A stretch of 64,000 bases of DNA from Novosphingobium aquimarinum (GCF_009746585.1 NZ_WRPO01000003.1:248001-312000), one strand, 5' to 3'. Shown: positions 16,531-26,104, numbered from the stretch's first letter. Notes: generated by a model not told the origin, from the letters alone. A program made the numbers and translations.

Positions 16531-18157
16531 AGAGCGCCTCCTTGAACGGAGCCATGCCAAGGCGGCGGTAGGTATCGAGGAAGCGCTCCTCGCCCTCCTT
16601 TTCGCGCAAGTAGACTTCGGTCACCTTCTCGACCGCGTCGACGATGCCGTCCTCGCTGAAACCGGGGCCGGTGATCTGGCCGAGCGACGTATCCGCGCCC
16701 TCGCTGCCGCCGAGCAGGAGCTGGTAGTTTTCCACCCCCTTCCGGTCGACGCCGAGGATGCCGATGTGGCCCGCGTGGTGATGCCCGCAGGCATTGATGC
16801 AGCCCGAGATCTTGAGCTTCATCTCGCCCAGCGCATCCTGCCGCTCCTGCGTGGCGAAGCGTTCGGAAATTTTCTGCGCGACCGGGATCGAGCGCGCATT
16901 GGCGAGGCTGCAGTAGTCGAGCCCCGGGCACGCGATGATGTCGCCCACGGTATCGAGATTGGCGGTCCCGAGGCCCGCCGCGTCGAGCTTCTGCCACAGC
17001 GCGTAGAGATCGGCCTTCTTCACATGCGGGAAGACGATGTTTTGCGCATGCGTGACCCGCATCTCGTCGAAGGAATATTCCTTGCCGAGATCGGCCATCA
17101 GCCGGATCTGATCCGCGCTGGCGTCGCCGGGAATGCCGCCGACCGGCTTCAGGCTGACGGTGGCGATGATGTAGCCCGGTGTCTTGTGCGTCTCGCAATT
17201 GCGATCGACCCAGAGGCGGAAATCGGGGTCCGACAGATCGAGATCGTCGGACAGTCCGGTTTCGAACGGCGGATCCTGGAAGAAGCCCATGATCCGTTTC
17301 AGCTCGGCGATCGGCGGTTCGATGCCTTGCGACAGAAGGTGCTCGAATTCCTCCTCGACCTGGCGGGTATATTCTTCCTTGCCCAGCTCGTGGACGAGGA
17401 TCTTGATCCGCGCCTTGTACTTGTTGTCGCGCCGACCATAGCGGTTGTAGACGCGCAGGCAGGCTTCCGAATACGTGATCAGGTGATCGAGCGGCACGAA
17501 CTCGCGGATCATCGGCCCGATCATCGGGGTACGGCCCATGCCGCCACCAACGTAGAACTGCGCGCCGATCTCACCCGCGTCATTGCGCACCATCTTGATG
17601 CCGATATCGTGCAGCTTCATCGCCGCGCGGTCGGTCTCGCTGGCGATCACCGCGATCTTGAACTTGCGCGGCAGCGTCAGGAATTCGGGATGGAAGCTCG
17701 ACCACTGGCGCAGCAGCTCGGCATAAGGGCGCGGATCGATGATCTCGTCGGCCGCGGCCCCGGCATACTGGTCCGAGCTGATGTTGCGGATGCAGTTGCC
17801 GCTGGTCTGGATCGCATGCATCTCGACCGTCGCCAGATCGGCGAGGATGTCGGGCGTGTCCTCCAGTTTGATCCAGTTGTATTGGATGTTCTGGCGCGTG
17901 GTGAAATGGCCGTAGCCGCGATCGTACTTGTCGGCGATGTCGCCCAGCATCCGCATCTGCTGGGAGCTCAGCGTGCCGTAAGGCACCGCGACGCGTAGCA
18001 TGTAGGCGTGGAGCTGAAGGTAGAGCCCGTTCTGCAGACGCAGCGGCCGGAACTGCTCTTCGGTCAGCTCGCCCGAAAGGCGGCGGCGCACCTGATCGCG
18101 GAACTCCTCCACGCGGGTGTCGACCATCTGCTGGTCGTATTGGTCGTACTTGTACAT
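16523..18157 (-). CDS. cysI: Sulfite/nitrite reductase hemoprotein
   Basis: A 544-residue siroheme and [4Fe-4S] enzyme that reduces sulfite to sulfide in the cytoplasm. The siroheme/ferredoxin half-domains show YGHFTTRQNIQYNWI and a second repeat near residue 365. The coupled cluster cysteines are Cys410, Cys416, Cys453 and Cys457 (CPGLDYC and GCINACGHHHAG). It is the ferredoxin-type or single-subunit form; no CysJ flavoprotein is present nearby, so the electron donor is unknown. It sits between DUF2849 (1-bp overlap) and DUF934. The position between the siroheme and cysH genes favours sulfite over nitrite. Confidence 0.94.
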   Translation of the reverse strand: MYKYDQYDQQMVDTRVEEFRDQVRRRLSGELTEEQFRPLRLQNGLYLQLHAYMLRVAVPYGTLSSQQMRMLGDIADKYDRGYGHFTTRQNIQYNWIKLEDTPDILADLATVEMHAIQTSGNCIRNISSDQYAGAAADEIIDPRPYAELLRQWSSFHPEFLTLPRKFKIAVIASETDRAAMKLHDIGIKMVRNDAGEIGAQFYVGGGMGRTPMIGPMIREFVPLDHLITYSEACLRVYNRYGRRDNKYKARIKILVHELGKEEYTRQVEEEFEHLLSQGIEPPIAELKRIMGFFQDPPFETGLSDDLDLSDPDFRLWVDRNCETHKTPGYIIATVSLKPVGGIPGDASADQIRLMADLGKEYSFDEMRVTHAQNIVFPHVKKADLYALWQKLDAAGLGTANLDTVGDIIACPGLDYCSLANARSIPVAQKISERFATQERQDALGEMKLKISGCINACGHHHAGHIGILGVDRKGVENYQLLLGGSEGADTSLGQITGPGFSEDGIVDAVEKVTEVYLREKEGEERFLDTYRRLGMAPFKEALYG

Positions 18158-18453
18158 CAGACTACCCAGTTCAGTGCGTCGGGATCGGAAGGCTTGAGCG
18201 TGAGGTCGGGCCGCACGGTCGGGCCGAGCGCGCGGACGCGGTCCTTGATGTGCGCGGGGCGCACGCCCTTGTCGGTGCGCTCGCCGTCGATGACGTAAGC
18301 GGCAAAGACGCGCTGCGCCGCTTCCTCGCGCGCAATGATGTTCGCGCTTTCATCACCAACGTCGACGGCATCGTCGACACTGAGCGACCAGCCTTCGCCG
18401 GTCCACCAGGTGACCGCCCCGGACTTGAGGTCGTTTCCGGTCAGGATCTTCAT
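18157..18453 (-). CDS. DUF2849 protein in siroheme-sulfite operon
   Basis: A 98-residue DUF2849 protein, with WWTGEGWSLSVDDAVDV near the start and IDGERTDKGVRPAHIKDRVR toward the end. Function is unknown. The family sits between siroheme synthase and sulfite reductase genes in alphaproteobacteria. Here it overlaps the upstream SUMT gene by ATGA and touches cysI by TGATG, which suggests tightly coupled expression and a role in sulfite reduction. No membrane segment or metal motif is visible. Confidence 0.88.
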   Translation of the reverse strand: MKILTGNDLKSGAVTWWTGEGWSLSVDDAVDVGDESANIIAREEAAQRVFAAYVIDGERTDKGVRPAHIKDRVRALGPTVRPDLTLKPSDPDALNWVV

Positions 18454-19241
18454 CGCACAGCCTCCAGCGCGAGTTCGGTTACAATCGGATCGGGCTCAGC
18501 CGCGACATCGCCGATGACGATGAGCGCCGGGCTGCGCACGCGCGCGCTATCGACGAGGTCGGCCAGACCGGCAAGAGGCGCGCGCAACACGCGCATGTCG
18601 GACCGCGTGGCGTTTTCGATCACCGCGATCGGTGCGTCCGGAGCAAGACCGTCGGCCATAAGCTTTTCCGCGATCGAAGCCGACGTGGCGACACCCATGA
18701 AGATCACCAGCGTACGACCCGCTCCGGCAAGACCCGCCCAGTCCTGCTCGGCAAGACCCTTGCACTGGCCCGCAACGAAGGTGACGATCGAGGCGTGATC
18801 GCGATGGGTCAGCGGCATCTGCGCGGCGGCAGCCCCGCCGAGCGCCGAAGTGATGCCGGGCACGACTTCGACGGGAACGCCGGCGGCACGGCACGCCTCG
18901 GCCTCTTCACCGCCGCGTCCGAAAATGAACGGATCGCCGCCCTTCAGGCGCACGACCGTGTTGCCGGCCAGAGCCTCGCGCACCAGCAGGGCGTTGATCT
19001 CGTCCTGCGGCATCGAATGCCGCGACCGGCGCTTGGCGACCGAGATGAACCGCGCATCGCTGCGCGCCATTTCGAGAATTTCGGTGGAAACGAGCCCGTC
19101 ATGGACAACGATGCCCGCGCTCATCAGCAGCCGCGCGGCGCGCAGTGTCAGCAGATCGGCGGCGCCCGGCCCGGCCCCCACGAGGTAGACGGTGCCGGCG
19201 GTGCGGCCTTCGGATTGCGGCAATTTCGACATATCGGCCAT
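18450..19241 (-). CDS. cobA: Uroporphyrinogen-III C-methyltransferase (SUMT)
   Basis: A SAM-dependent enzyme of about 263 residues that methylates uroporphyrinogen III to precorrin-2, the branch to siroheme and cobalamin. Signature stretches are YLVGAGPGAADLLTLRA, VVRLKGGDPFIFGRGGEE and VVPGITSALGGAA. It lacks the dehydrogenase/ferrochelatase half found in multifunctional CysG. Its position at the head of the sulfite operon points to siroheme for CysI. The start is uncertain: ATG 19241 is used, with ATG 19232 and TTG 19274 possible and no clear ribosome site. Confidence 0.93.
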   Translation of the reverse strand: MADMSKLPQSEGRTAGTVYLVGAGPGAADLLTLRAARLLMSAGIVVHDGLVSTEILEMARSDARFISVAKRRSRHSMPQDEINALLVREALAGNTVVRLKGGDPFIFGRGGEEAEACRAAGVPVEVVPGITSALGGAAAAQMPLTHRDHASIVTFVAGQCKGLAEQDWAGLAGAGRTLVIFMGVATSASIAEKLMADGLAPDAPIAVIENATRSDMRVLRAPLAGLADLVDSARVRSPALIVIGDVAAEPDPIVTELALEAVR

Positions 19242-19321
19242 TTGGGAGTGCTGGCCCAGCTTTGCCAGCCACAATGGCTTGGGCCGCCCCTAGGCCAACT
19301 TTAGCGCGGGCTTGGCGTCTT

Positions 19322-20224
19322 TTAGAGCCAGCCGGCCTTGCGATACCACCGCGCGGTGGCAGCAAGGCCGGCGCGCGTTTCGATGCGGGGAGACCATAGT
19401 GCTTTGGGCACCCCGGCGGAGGCGGCACAAGTCCAGTCGGGGTGGGCAAAGTACGCCGCGCGGTCCGGCGTCAGCCTGGCGCGCGATCCGCGCAGCAGGC
19501 CATCGGCTTTGGCGGCCCATTCCAGCATGCGCGCCGATACGCCGATCACCAGCGCCTTTCTCCCCACGGCTGCGGCGATGGCGCGGGCCATGTCGCGATG
19601 CCGCCAGCCGCCACGGACCCCGTCGTCCGCCTCGTAGATCGTCCCGACGCTCGAGGCCGTCGCCAGCGCCAGAAGCAGCCGCGCCAGATCCTCGACATGG
19701 ATGATCGACGCCCGGCCCGCTGCCGGGACTGGCACGAGGCCCCATTTCGCCGAGCGAAACAGATCGAGCAGTTCCTTGTCGCGCGGCCCATAGATCATCG
19801 GCGGGCGAACCATCGTCCAGTCGAGCCCGGAACCCTGCACCCGCTCCTCGGCGCGCAGCTTGGATGCGCCGTAGGCGGACAAGCCCGGCTCGCGCGCGGC
19901 GAGCGAGGAGACATGGACGAAACGGCTCACTCCGCCCGTTTCGGCGGCATCGAGCATCGCCTGCGTGCCCGCCACATTGCCGGCCTCGAACCCCGCGCGA
20001 TCCGACGCATTGACGACGCCCGCGACGTGGATCACCGCATCGGCGCCCTGCACGAGATCGGCCAGCGCCGCGCCGTCCGCGAGATCGCCAGCGATCCATG
20101 CGACACCGGCGCGGTCCGCTTGCGGCCGCCGCGTCAGCGCGCGCACTTCGTGTCCTTCGGCCAGCGCGAGATCCAGCAGCGCCGCGCCGACGAACCCGGT
20201 CGCGCCGGTCAGGGCCAGCTTCAT
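19322..20224 (-). CDS. NAD-dependent epimerase/dehydratase (extended SDR)
   Basis: A 300-residue extended short-chain dehydrogenase. The Rossmann motif is LTGATGFVGAALLDLA at the N-terminus, and the active-site region shows VSSLAA followed by YGASK (Tyr-x-x-x-Lys). Related proteins act on nucleotide sugars, hopanoid-linked sugars or steroid-like compounds; the substrate cannot be deduced. Its ATG at 20224 overlaps the proB stop as ATGA, so the two are translated together, though no metabolic link is obvious. A gap of 80 bp follows before the SUMT gene. Confidence 0.87.
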   Translation of the reverse strand: MKLALTGATGFVGAALLDLALAEGHEVRALTRRPQADRAGVAWIAGDLADGAALADLVQGADAVIHVAGVVNASDRAGFEAGNVAGTQAMLDAAETGGVSRFVHVSSLAAREPGLSAYGASKLRAEERVQGSGLDWTMVRPPMIYGPRDKELLDLFRSAKWGLVPVPAAGRASIIHVEDLARLLLALATASSVGTIYEADDGVRGGWRHRDMARAIAAAVGRKALVIGVSARMLEWAAKADGLLRGSRARLTPDRAAYFAHPDWTCAASAGVPKALWSPRIETRAGLAATARWYRKAGWL

Positions 20225-21375
20225 TTCAGAACCAGTTGATCGCGGTGCACGACCGCGCGGCGCGGCGCGTAGCCCAGAATCGCAGCGTGCTCGCTCGATT
20301 GCTTCCCGCGCAAGGCCGCGCATTCGGCGGCATCGTATTCGGCAAGGCCGTGCGCGATCACGCGGCCCTCGCAATCGCGAATGGCCACTGGGTCGCCGCG
20401 TCCGAATTCGCCCTCGATTTCCGCGATGCCGGCTGCAAGCAGGCTCGATCCGCCACGCAGCGCCTCTGCCGCGCCCGCATCGACGATGAGCGCACCGCGC
20501 AGCCGCAACCGCCCGCCGAGCCAGGCCTTGCGCGCCCCCGCCTTGCGCCCGGGCTGAAACAGCGTGCCGATGGCCTCGCCGCCCGCATGCCCCGTAGCGC
20601 GCGCGATCGGGCGATCGTGCGTGCCGTTGGCGATGACCAGCGCAATGCCGGCGAGTTCGGCGATCTGCGCGGCCTGCAGCTTCGACGTCATCCCGCCCGA
20701 GCCCATGCCCGATCCCGAATCCGCGCTCGCCATCGCCTGCACATCCGCGCTGACTCCGGATACGAGCGGCACGAGCGTGGCACCGGGTTCCCGCGGATTG
20801 CGATCGTAGAGCCCGTCAACGTCGGACAGCAGCAGCACCGCATCCGCCTTGGCCGCCTGTGCCACGCGTGCGGCGAGCCGATCATTGTCGCCGAAGCGGA
20901 TTTCCTGCGTCGCGACCGAATCGTTCTCGTTGACCACGGGCACCGCGCCGGCATCGAGCAGCCGCATCAGTGTCGCCGTGGCGTTGAGGTAACGGCGGCG
21001 ATCCTCCAGATCGTCCAGCGTCAGCAGGAGCTGCGCCGCCGTCGCGCCATGCTCCGCCAGCAAATCGGACCACAGCCCCGAAAGCAGGATCTGGCCGACC
21101 GCCGCCGCCGCCTGCGCATCGGCAAGGCTGCCGCGCCCGCCCTTTTCGAGGCCGAGCCGCGAAGCCCCCAGCGCGATCGCGCCGGAACTCACGATAATCA
21201 CTTCCTGGCCTCGCGCGCGCGCTTGGGCGATTTCGGCCACCAGCCCCGCCAGCCATTGGCGTCGCACAGCGCCGCGCGCGACCAGCAGCGAGGATCCGAC
21301 CTTGATCACGAGACGCGAAACGATGCGCGGATCGGCCAGGTCGACCAGACTGGTGAGAGGGTTGCTGACAGCCAT
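20221..21375 (-). CDS. proB: Glutamate 5-kinase
   Basis: A 384-residue glutamate 5-kinase, the first enzyme of proline synthesis, which phosphorylates the gamma-carboxyl of glutamate. The kinase domain starts at RLVIKVGSSLLV and shows VIIVSSGAIALG, NENDSVAT and FGDNDRLAA. A PUA domain (GALIVDAGAAEALRGGSSLL onward) forms the last 80 residues, the usual full-length form. It lies 45 bp downstream of obgE, a common arrangement in proteobacteria. Proline can feedback-inhibit this enzyme; proC is 3.2 kb away on the same strand. Confidence 0.95.
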   Translation of the reverse strand: MAVSNPLTSLVDLADPRIVSRLVIKVGSSLLVARGAVRRQWLAGLVAEIAQARARGQEVIIVSSGAIALGASRLGLEKGGRGSLADAQAAAAVGQILLSGLWSDLLAEHGATAAQLLLTLDDLEDRRRYLNATATLMRLLDAGAVPVVNENDSVATQEIRFGDNDRLAARVAQAAKADAVLLLSDVDGLYDRNPREPGATLVPLVSGVSADVQAMASADSGSGMGSGGMTSKLQAAQIAELAGIALVIANGTHDRPIARATGHAGGEAIGTLFQPGRKAGARKAWLGGRLRLRGALIVDAGAAEALRGGSSLLAAGIAEIEGEFGRGDPVAIRDCEGRVIAHGLAEYDAAECAALRGKQSSEHAAILGYAPRRAVVHRDQLVLK

Positions 21376-21420
21376 GGGCGCGCGGCTTAAGCCAAACCGG
21401 GCGTCAAGGAAACTCCCGGA

Positions 21421-22476
21421 TCACAGCGGTGTCCAGGGGGTCTCGTCCTCTTCTTCGCGTTCGCCTTCGGGGCGCTCGGTCACGGTCTCGGCAGGCAGGT
21501 AGCTGATTACGCCGTCGAGCAACTTCTCGATGCCCTGCCCGGTCGCTCCGGAGATCGCGAAGACCTCGTCAGCGCCCGCCCCCTTCAGCTCTTTGGCAAA
21601 ATCGGCGGCGAGTTCTGTGTCGGCAAGGTCGATCTTGTTGAGCACGACCAGCCGGGGCTTCGCCTCGAGGCCACCGCCATAAGCTTCCAGCTCTTCCTCG
21701 ATCACGTGCATCGCTTCGGCCGGATCCTCGCCGGCGATATCGATCAAGTGGATGAGGACGCGGCAACGCTCGATATGGCCGAGGAAACGATCGCCAATCC
21801 CGGCCCCATCCGCCGCGCCGGCGATCAGGCCGGGAATGTCGGCCAGCACGAACTCGCGCCCCTTGTGCCGCACGACGCCCAGCTGCGGATGCAGCGTGGT
21901 GAAGGGATAGTCCCCGACTTTGGCCTTGGTGTTGGTCAAGGCATTGATGAAGGTCGATTTGCCCGCGTTGGGCAGCCCGACGAGGCCGACGTCGGCAAGC
22001 AGCTTGAGCCGCAGCCAGACCCACATCTCCTGTGGCGGCAAGCCAGGCTGATGCTGACGCGGCGCGCGGTTGGTGCTCGACTTGTAGCTTTCGTTGCCGC
22101 GCCCGCCGAGCCCGCCTTCGAGCAGAGTGACCCGCTGGCCCGCTTCCATCAGATCGGCCAGCACCGTCTCGCGGTCTTCGTCCGAGATGATCTGGGTGCC
22201 GACCGGCACCTTGATCACGAGATCCTTGCCGCCCGCGCCATGCCGGCTTTTGCCCATGCCGTGATTGCCGCGCGGCGCCTTGAAGTGCTGAGTGTAGCGA
22301 AAGTCGATCAGGGTATTGAGCCCGGCGACCGCCTCGAAAATCACGTCGCCGCCCTTGCCGCCGTTACCGCCGTCGGGCCCGCCGTATTCGACGTACTTCT
22401 CGCGCCGGAAGCTGACTGCGCCCGGACCGCCCCCGCCCGAGCGAATGTAGATCTTGGCCTGATCGAGAAAATGCAT
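21421..22476 (-). CDS. obgE: Obg family GTPase (ribosome assembly, stress control)
   Basis: A 351-residue Obg/CgtA GTPase that acts on the 50S ribosomal subunit and in growth control. The glycine-rich Obg fold covers residues 1-159 ([28 protein letters not shown]). The G domain shows G1 [10 protein letters not shown]3 DIPGL and G4 NKID. The C-terminal tail is short and acidic. ATG 22476 is the family start; an upstream codon at 22491 is unlikely. proB follows at 45 bp. Confidence 0.96.
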   Translation of the reverse strand: MHFLDQAKIYIRSGGGGPGAVSFRREKYVEYGGPDGGNGGKGGDVIFEAVAGLNTLIDFRYTQHFKAPRGNHGMGKSRHGAGGKDLVIKVPVGTQIISDEDRETVLADLMEAGQRVTLLEGGLGGRGNESYKSSTNRAPRQHQPGLPPQEMWVWLRLKLLADVGLVGLPNAGKSTFINALTNTKAKVGDYPFTTLHPQLGVVRHKGREFVLADIPGLIAGAADGAGIGDRFLGHIERCRVLIHLIDIAGEDPAEAMHVIEEELEAYGGGLEAKPRLVVLNKIDLADTELAADFAKELKGAGADEVFAISGATGQGIEKLLDGVISYLPAETVTERPEGEREEEDETPWTPL

Positions 22477-22670
22477 TGTGTTCAGCCTCAAGCGCCAGCG
22501 GTCACCTTAGGCGACCAGGGTGATTCAGGCCAGCATGTCAGATTCTGCCGCGAACCGTGCCGAGACCCATCGGGCCTCGGGACCGGCCGGCAGCGACCAT
22601 TCGGCTGGTGCCCAACGGTCGCAAGGGGCGCTACCGTTCGCGGACCGGGATGGGGCGGAAGGCAACATGC

Positions 22671-22746
<76 letters not shown>

Positions 22747-22882
22747 GTTCCAGCAATCGCGCGAAGCGGCGTCTCGAAGAGTGCCCCGCGTCGCGAGCGG
22801 CCCCCTTAGCGAGTTGGCCGCGCGCATGAAAGAACAATTTTGCGCTGCCGATACTCCGCGCAAAATCCAAATGTCGCCGCTA

Positions 22883-23599
22883 TCAGCTTCCGGCGGGCTG
22901 CGACACAGTCTCGCTGGCCATCGGAGCCATGACCGGCATCGGTTCGCCGGCGCCGTAGCGTGCATCCCAGGCCTGCAGGTCGGCCCGGTATTGGTCGTAA
23001 CTGTTGAAGAACTCGCGGAACGGGGTGTCGAACTTTTCGAGCCCGGTGACCGCGAAGGTTTCCAGCTGGCCCTCGGGCAGCGTCAGCAGCTCATTCGAGA
23101 CTTGCAGAGCCGCATTGCAGAAGGCGGGTATCACCGGCGGAAGCGCGAAATAGTTGTAGACCTGGGTCTGGTACGTCTCACGCTCGCGAATGTAGGCCTT
23201 GCTTCCGAAATTCTCGCGGAAGGACTTGTCGAGGTCCTTGTTCACGGTGTTCAGCGCCTTCTTGTGTTTCGTGAGAAACGCGCTGTAGCCGGGAAGGATC
23301 GGCGCGAATTGCGGGTCCATGCAGTTGAGCGCCGCGACGTTGTAGGCCGAACGCAAGTTCCAGATGGCTTGCGCCGTCGACAAGTTGCTGTTGACCGTAG
23401 CACGCATGCCGTCCGGGCCGAGCGGCGGGATCGTCAGATTCGGCGCAGCTCCCAACGGCGGGGTCGGGCGCGGCGGAATGGTCACGACCGGCGGCGGCGG
23501 CGGCGGCGGGGGCGCCGGCGTGGAACAGCCGGCGAGCGCGATTACCGCGGCTGACGCCAACCCGCACAAACTGGTGCGAAGCGAGGGAAACCTGATCAA
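22883..23599 (-). CDS. Proline-rich lipoprotein, unknown function
   Basis: A lipoprotein of about 238 residues. The signal peptide IRFPSLRTSLCGLASAAV leads to the lipobox LAGC, then a Pro-rich linker with a run of eight prolines, then a folded domain of about 190 residues of unknown family. A TTG start at 23599 is favoured by GGAGAGG at 23604-23610; an in-frame ATG at 23620 lacks a ribosome site. It lies downstream of the BI-1 gene, past a terminator, and about 140 bp before tRNA-Ala. Export and lipidation are well supported, function is not. Confidence 0.8.
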   Translation of the reverse strand: MIRFPSLRTSLCGLASAAVIALAGCSTPAPPPPPPPPVVTIPPRPTPPLGAAPNLTIPPLGPDGMRATVNSNLSTAQAIWNLRSAYNVAALNCMDPQFAPILPGYSAFLTKHKKALNTVNKDLDKSFRENFGSKAYIRERETYQTQVYNYFALPPVIPAFCNAALQVSNELLTLPEGQLETFAVTGLEKFDTPFREFFNSYDQYRADLQAWDARYGAGEPMPVMAPMASETVSQPAGS

Positions 23600-23656
23600 C
23601 GAACCTCTCCGAAAGAGCATTGCCGGATCGTTTAACGTCCTGCCTCGACAAAGGAA

Positions 23657-23686
23657 ATGCCCGGCGCGACGAATCGCACCGGGCAT
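23657..23686 (-). terminator. Rho-independent terminator after the BI-1 gene
   Basis: ATGCCCGG and CCGGGCAT pair over 8 bp, and inside them GCGA and TCGC pair around a CGAA loop, giving a long hairpin with one mismatch. On the minus strand it is followed by TTTCCTTTG, a T-rich tail. It lies 38 bp past the BI-1 stop, as expected. Confidence 0.75.
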
Positions 23687-23723
23687 GCTTATTACTGTGG
23701 AAGCCTTAGTGCAGGCCAAGCAA

Positions 23724-24470
23724 TCAGTCGCGGCTACCGGTCAGTGCCAGCAGGAACTGGAACATGTTGATGAAGTCCAGATACAGGCTGAGCGCGCCCA
23801 GAACGATGGCCTTGCCCATGAAATCGGACCCGCGCAGCTGATAGTACTGCTGCTTGAGGCGCTGCGTATCGTAAGCCGTAAGGCCCGCGAAGATAAGCAC
23901 GCCGAGCACAGAGACAGCCAGCTGCAGAATGGTCGACTGCAGGAAGATATTGACCACCATCGCGACCAGGATCCCGATCACACCCATGATCAGGAAGGAA
24001 CCCATGCCCGACAGGTCCTTCTTCGTGGTGTAGCCGACCAGGCTAAGACCAGCGAAGGCGGCCGCAGTGGCAAAGAACGTCGTGGCGATCGACTGGCCGG
24101 TGTAGACCAGGAAGATCGTCGACATCGACAAGCCCATCAGCGTCGCGAAGCCCCAGAACATCGCCTGAAGCGTGGCGGTGCTGAACTTCATCGCGCCGAA
24201 GCTCATGGCCATGACGATAGCAAGCGGGGACAGGATGATGACCCAGCTCAGCAGTCCGCCGTTCATCATGATCGACGCGGCCATGCCCGAACGGGCGAAC
24301 AGCAGCGCGACCACCCCGGTCAGCAGCACACCTGAGGCCATGTAATTGTAGATCGACAGCATGTATTTGCGAAGACCAGCGTCATAGCCGGCGCGATCCG
24401 CGACGCGTCCACCCAGGCTAGGAGACGCTCCGAAGCCCGAGCGGGGCTGAGGGTCGTTCCAATTCGCCAT
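23724..24470 (-). CDS. Bax inhibitor-1/YccA family membrane protein
   Basis: A 248-residue inner-membrane protein with seven hydrophobic segments after a 45-residue soluble N-terminus. Family features are AGLRKYMLSIYNYMASGV near the start, and the C-terminal FAGLTAYDTQRLK and LGALSLYLDFINMFQFLL. Bacterial members are pH-sensitive channels or protease modulators; the role here is not known. ATG 24470 follows AGGAAAC. A terminator follows the gene, and a 9-bp inverted repeat lies in its leader. Confidence 0.93.
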   Translation of the reverse strand: MANWNDPQPRSGFGASPSLGGRVADRAGYDAGLRKYMLSIYNYMASGVLLTGVVALLFARSGMAASIMMNGGLLSWVIILSPLAIVMAMSFGAMKFSTATLQAMFWGFATLMGLSMSTIFLVYTGQSIATTFFATAAAFAGLSLVGYTTKKDLSGMGSFLIMGVIGILVAMVVNIFLQSTILQLAVSVLGVLIFAGLTAYDTQRLKQQYYQLRGSDFMGKAIVLGALSLYLDFINMFQFLLALTGSRD

Positions 24471-24492
24471 GTTTCCTAAACTCCCTATTCCG

Positions 24493-24543
24493 GCTCCTTG
24501 CGCCCAATGCGCGCCGGTCAAGTGCAATATCGGTGCAAGGAGC
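24493..24543. repeat. 9-bp inverted repeat in the BI-1 leader / proC tail
   Basis: GCTCCTTGC (24493-24501) and GCAAGGAGC (24535-24543) are a perfect inverted pair around 33 bp. The pair sits between the proC stop and the BI-1 start, both on the minus strand. It could be a large leader stem or an operator pair. There is no T tract for a terminator. Confidence 0.5.
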
Positions 24544-24590
24544 TAAGGATTCAAGAAAAACCGGTGCTCACGCATTTGTTTCAAATTGTA

Positions 24591-25397
24591 TCATGCTTCG
24601 CGCGCGGCGGCCGCCATTTCGGCATTGCGGTCGCGAGCGGCCTGCAAGGTGCGCGCCAGCAGTTCAGCAAGCGCTTGATCGGCGTCAAGCACGTCGAGCC
24701 CAGCGCGGGTCGACCCGCCCGGGCTGGCGACACGATCGGCAAGAGTGGCCGGCGAATCCGGTGACTGCGCGGCCAGCATCGCGGCCCCTTCGGCCATCGC
24801 CAGCGCCAGTCTTTGCGACTGGTCGGCAGGCAAACCAAGCTGCGCGGCTCCGGCCGCCAGCGCATCGATGAAACGATAGACGAACCCCGGCCCGCACCCG
24901 GCCAATGCGGTGACGGCATCGAACAGCGCTTCGCTCTCGATCCATTCCGGCGTCCCGAGCGGCGCCATCAGGCGGGTTACGGCATCGCGAAGCGCGTCGT
25001 CGTCGTCCCGTCCGACCAGCGCGATCGGCGAGCGGCCGATCCCGGCAGCCAGATTGGGCATGATCCGCACGATCGCGCGCGCGGCAAACCGGCGAGCGAG
25101 GCTTGCGAGTTCGACACCGGCGAGAATCGAGAACAGCACCGTGTCGGGTCCGGTCGCGAGACCGATTTGCGGCGCGAGATCGTCGAGCATCTGGGGCTTG
25201 ATGCCGAGCATCACCACATCGAAGCGGCGATCGGCCGGCACGTCGCGGAGCAGCGTAACGCCTTCGGGCACGCTCTCACGCTGCGGATCGACCACGGTGA
25301 AGCGCGCCGGATCGACATTGCCGGCAAGCCAGCCCTCGAGCATCGCTCCGCCCATGTTGCCACAGCCTAAGATCAGAATGTCGTGAAGAGGATCCAT
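24591..25397 (-). CDS. proC: Pyrroline-5-carboxylate reductase
   Basis: A 268-residue enzyme that reduces pyrroline-5-carboxylate to proline with NAD(P)H, the last step of proline synthesis. The Rossmann glycines are in ILGCGNMGGAML, a conserved RIMPNLAAGIG follows, and the C-terminal all-helical dimer domain has TALAGCGPGFVYRFIDALA and a degenerate VASPGGSTRAGL, the usual family signature. ATG 25397 fits the family N-terminus. It is 52 bp downstream of the YbjN gene and probably co-transcribed with it. Confidence 0.94.
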   Translation of the reverse strand: MDPLHDILILGCGNMGGAMLEGWLAGNVDPARFTVVDPQRESVPEGVTLLRDVPADRRFDVVMLGIKPQMLDDLAPQIGLATGPDTVLFSILAGVELASLARRFAARAIVRIMPNLAAGIGRSPIALVGRDDDDALRDAVTRLMAPLGTPEWIESEALFDAVTALAGCGPGFVYRFIDALAAGAAQLGLPADQSQRLALAMAEGAAMLAAQSPDSPATLADRVASPGGSTRAGLDVLDADQALAELLARTLQAARDRNAEMAAAAREA

Positions 25398-25449
25398 GCG
25401 CTCTCGCCTAACCGCGCCAGACTGCCTTGCCAACCGCGAAGCCGCGCGA

Positions 25450-25956
25450 TCAGGCTTCGCCGGCGGCGTCCACCAGTGCGGCGGCCAGAGCTTCCTTCGG
25501 CGTCTTGTCGCCCCACAGGATGAACTGGAACACCGGATAGAAGCGATCGCATTCCTCGATCGCGGTCTCGACGATCATCTGCGCCTGCGACGGGCCGAGC
25601 AATCCATCGTCGCCGAGCATCAGCCCATGGCGATAGAGCACCACGCCGCCGTTCGACCAGACATCGAAATGGCCGAGCCAAAGCTGTTCGTTGACCAGCG
25701 CCAACGCCTCGAACACGGCGGCGCGCTTGGCGTCCGCCACGCGAATGTCGGGCAGGCAAAGCAATTGCAGGACGTGATCTTCGGGCCGCCAGATCGCCTG
25801 AAACTGGTAGGTCGCCCACCCGCCCTTGATCTCGGCCGAGATCTCATCGTCGCTGATGAACTCGAACTCCCACTCGCGCGCCTCGAACAGCGATGCGAGC
25901 ATTTCGACCGGCGCCAGATCATCGTCCTGCTCGATGTTGCTCTGCACTACTCTCAT
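25450..25956 (-). CDS. YbjN domain-containing protein
   Basis: A 168-residue YbjN family protein. Such proteins share a fold with type III secretion chaperones and are linked in enterobacteria to motility and stress regulation; a direct activity is not known. The domain covers almost all residues, with WATYQFQAIWRPEDHVLQLL and a C-terminal VFQFILWGDKTPKEAL. The order YbjN-proC is common in alphaproteobacteria. No membrane segment is present. A 148-bp gap separates it from the SPOR gene upstream. Confidence 0.88.
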   Translation of the reverse strand: MRVVQSNIEQDDDLAPVEMLASLFEAREWEFEFISDDEISAEIKGGWATYQFQAIWRPEDHVLQLLCLPDIRVADAKRAAVFEALALVNEQLWLGHFDVWSNGGVVLYRHGLMLGDDGLLGPSQAQMIVETAIEECDRFYPVFQFILWGDKTPKEALAAALVDAAGEA

Positions 25957-26104
25957 AACCGCTCATCGTCCCCTCGGCTCGAGCGACTGAATGCGGTGTG
26001 ATGGGGGTGTCGCACAATGCGGCCGTGGTTAAGCTCTGAGCATAACTTGATAACCCTGTTCACAGCGTGTGGAAAAGGGCCAAGCCGATCGGAACGCACC
26101 GGAT

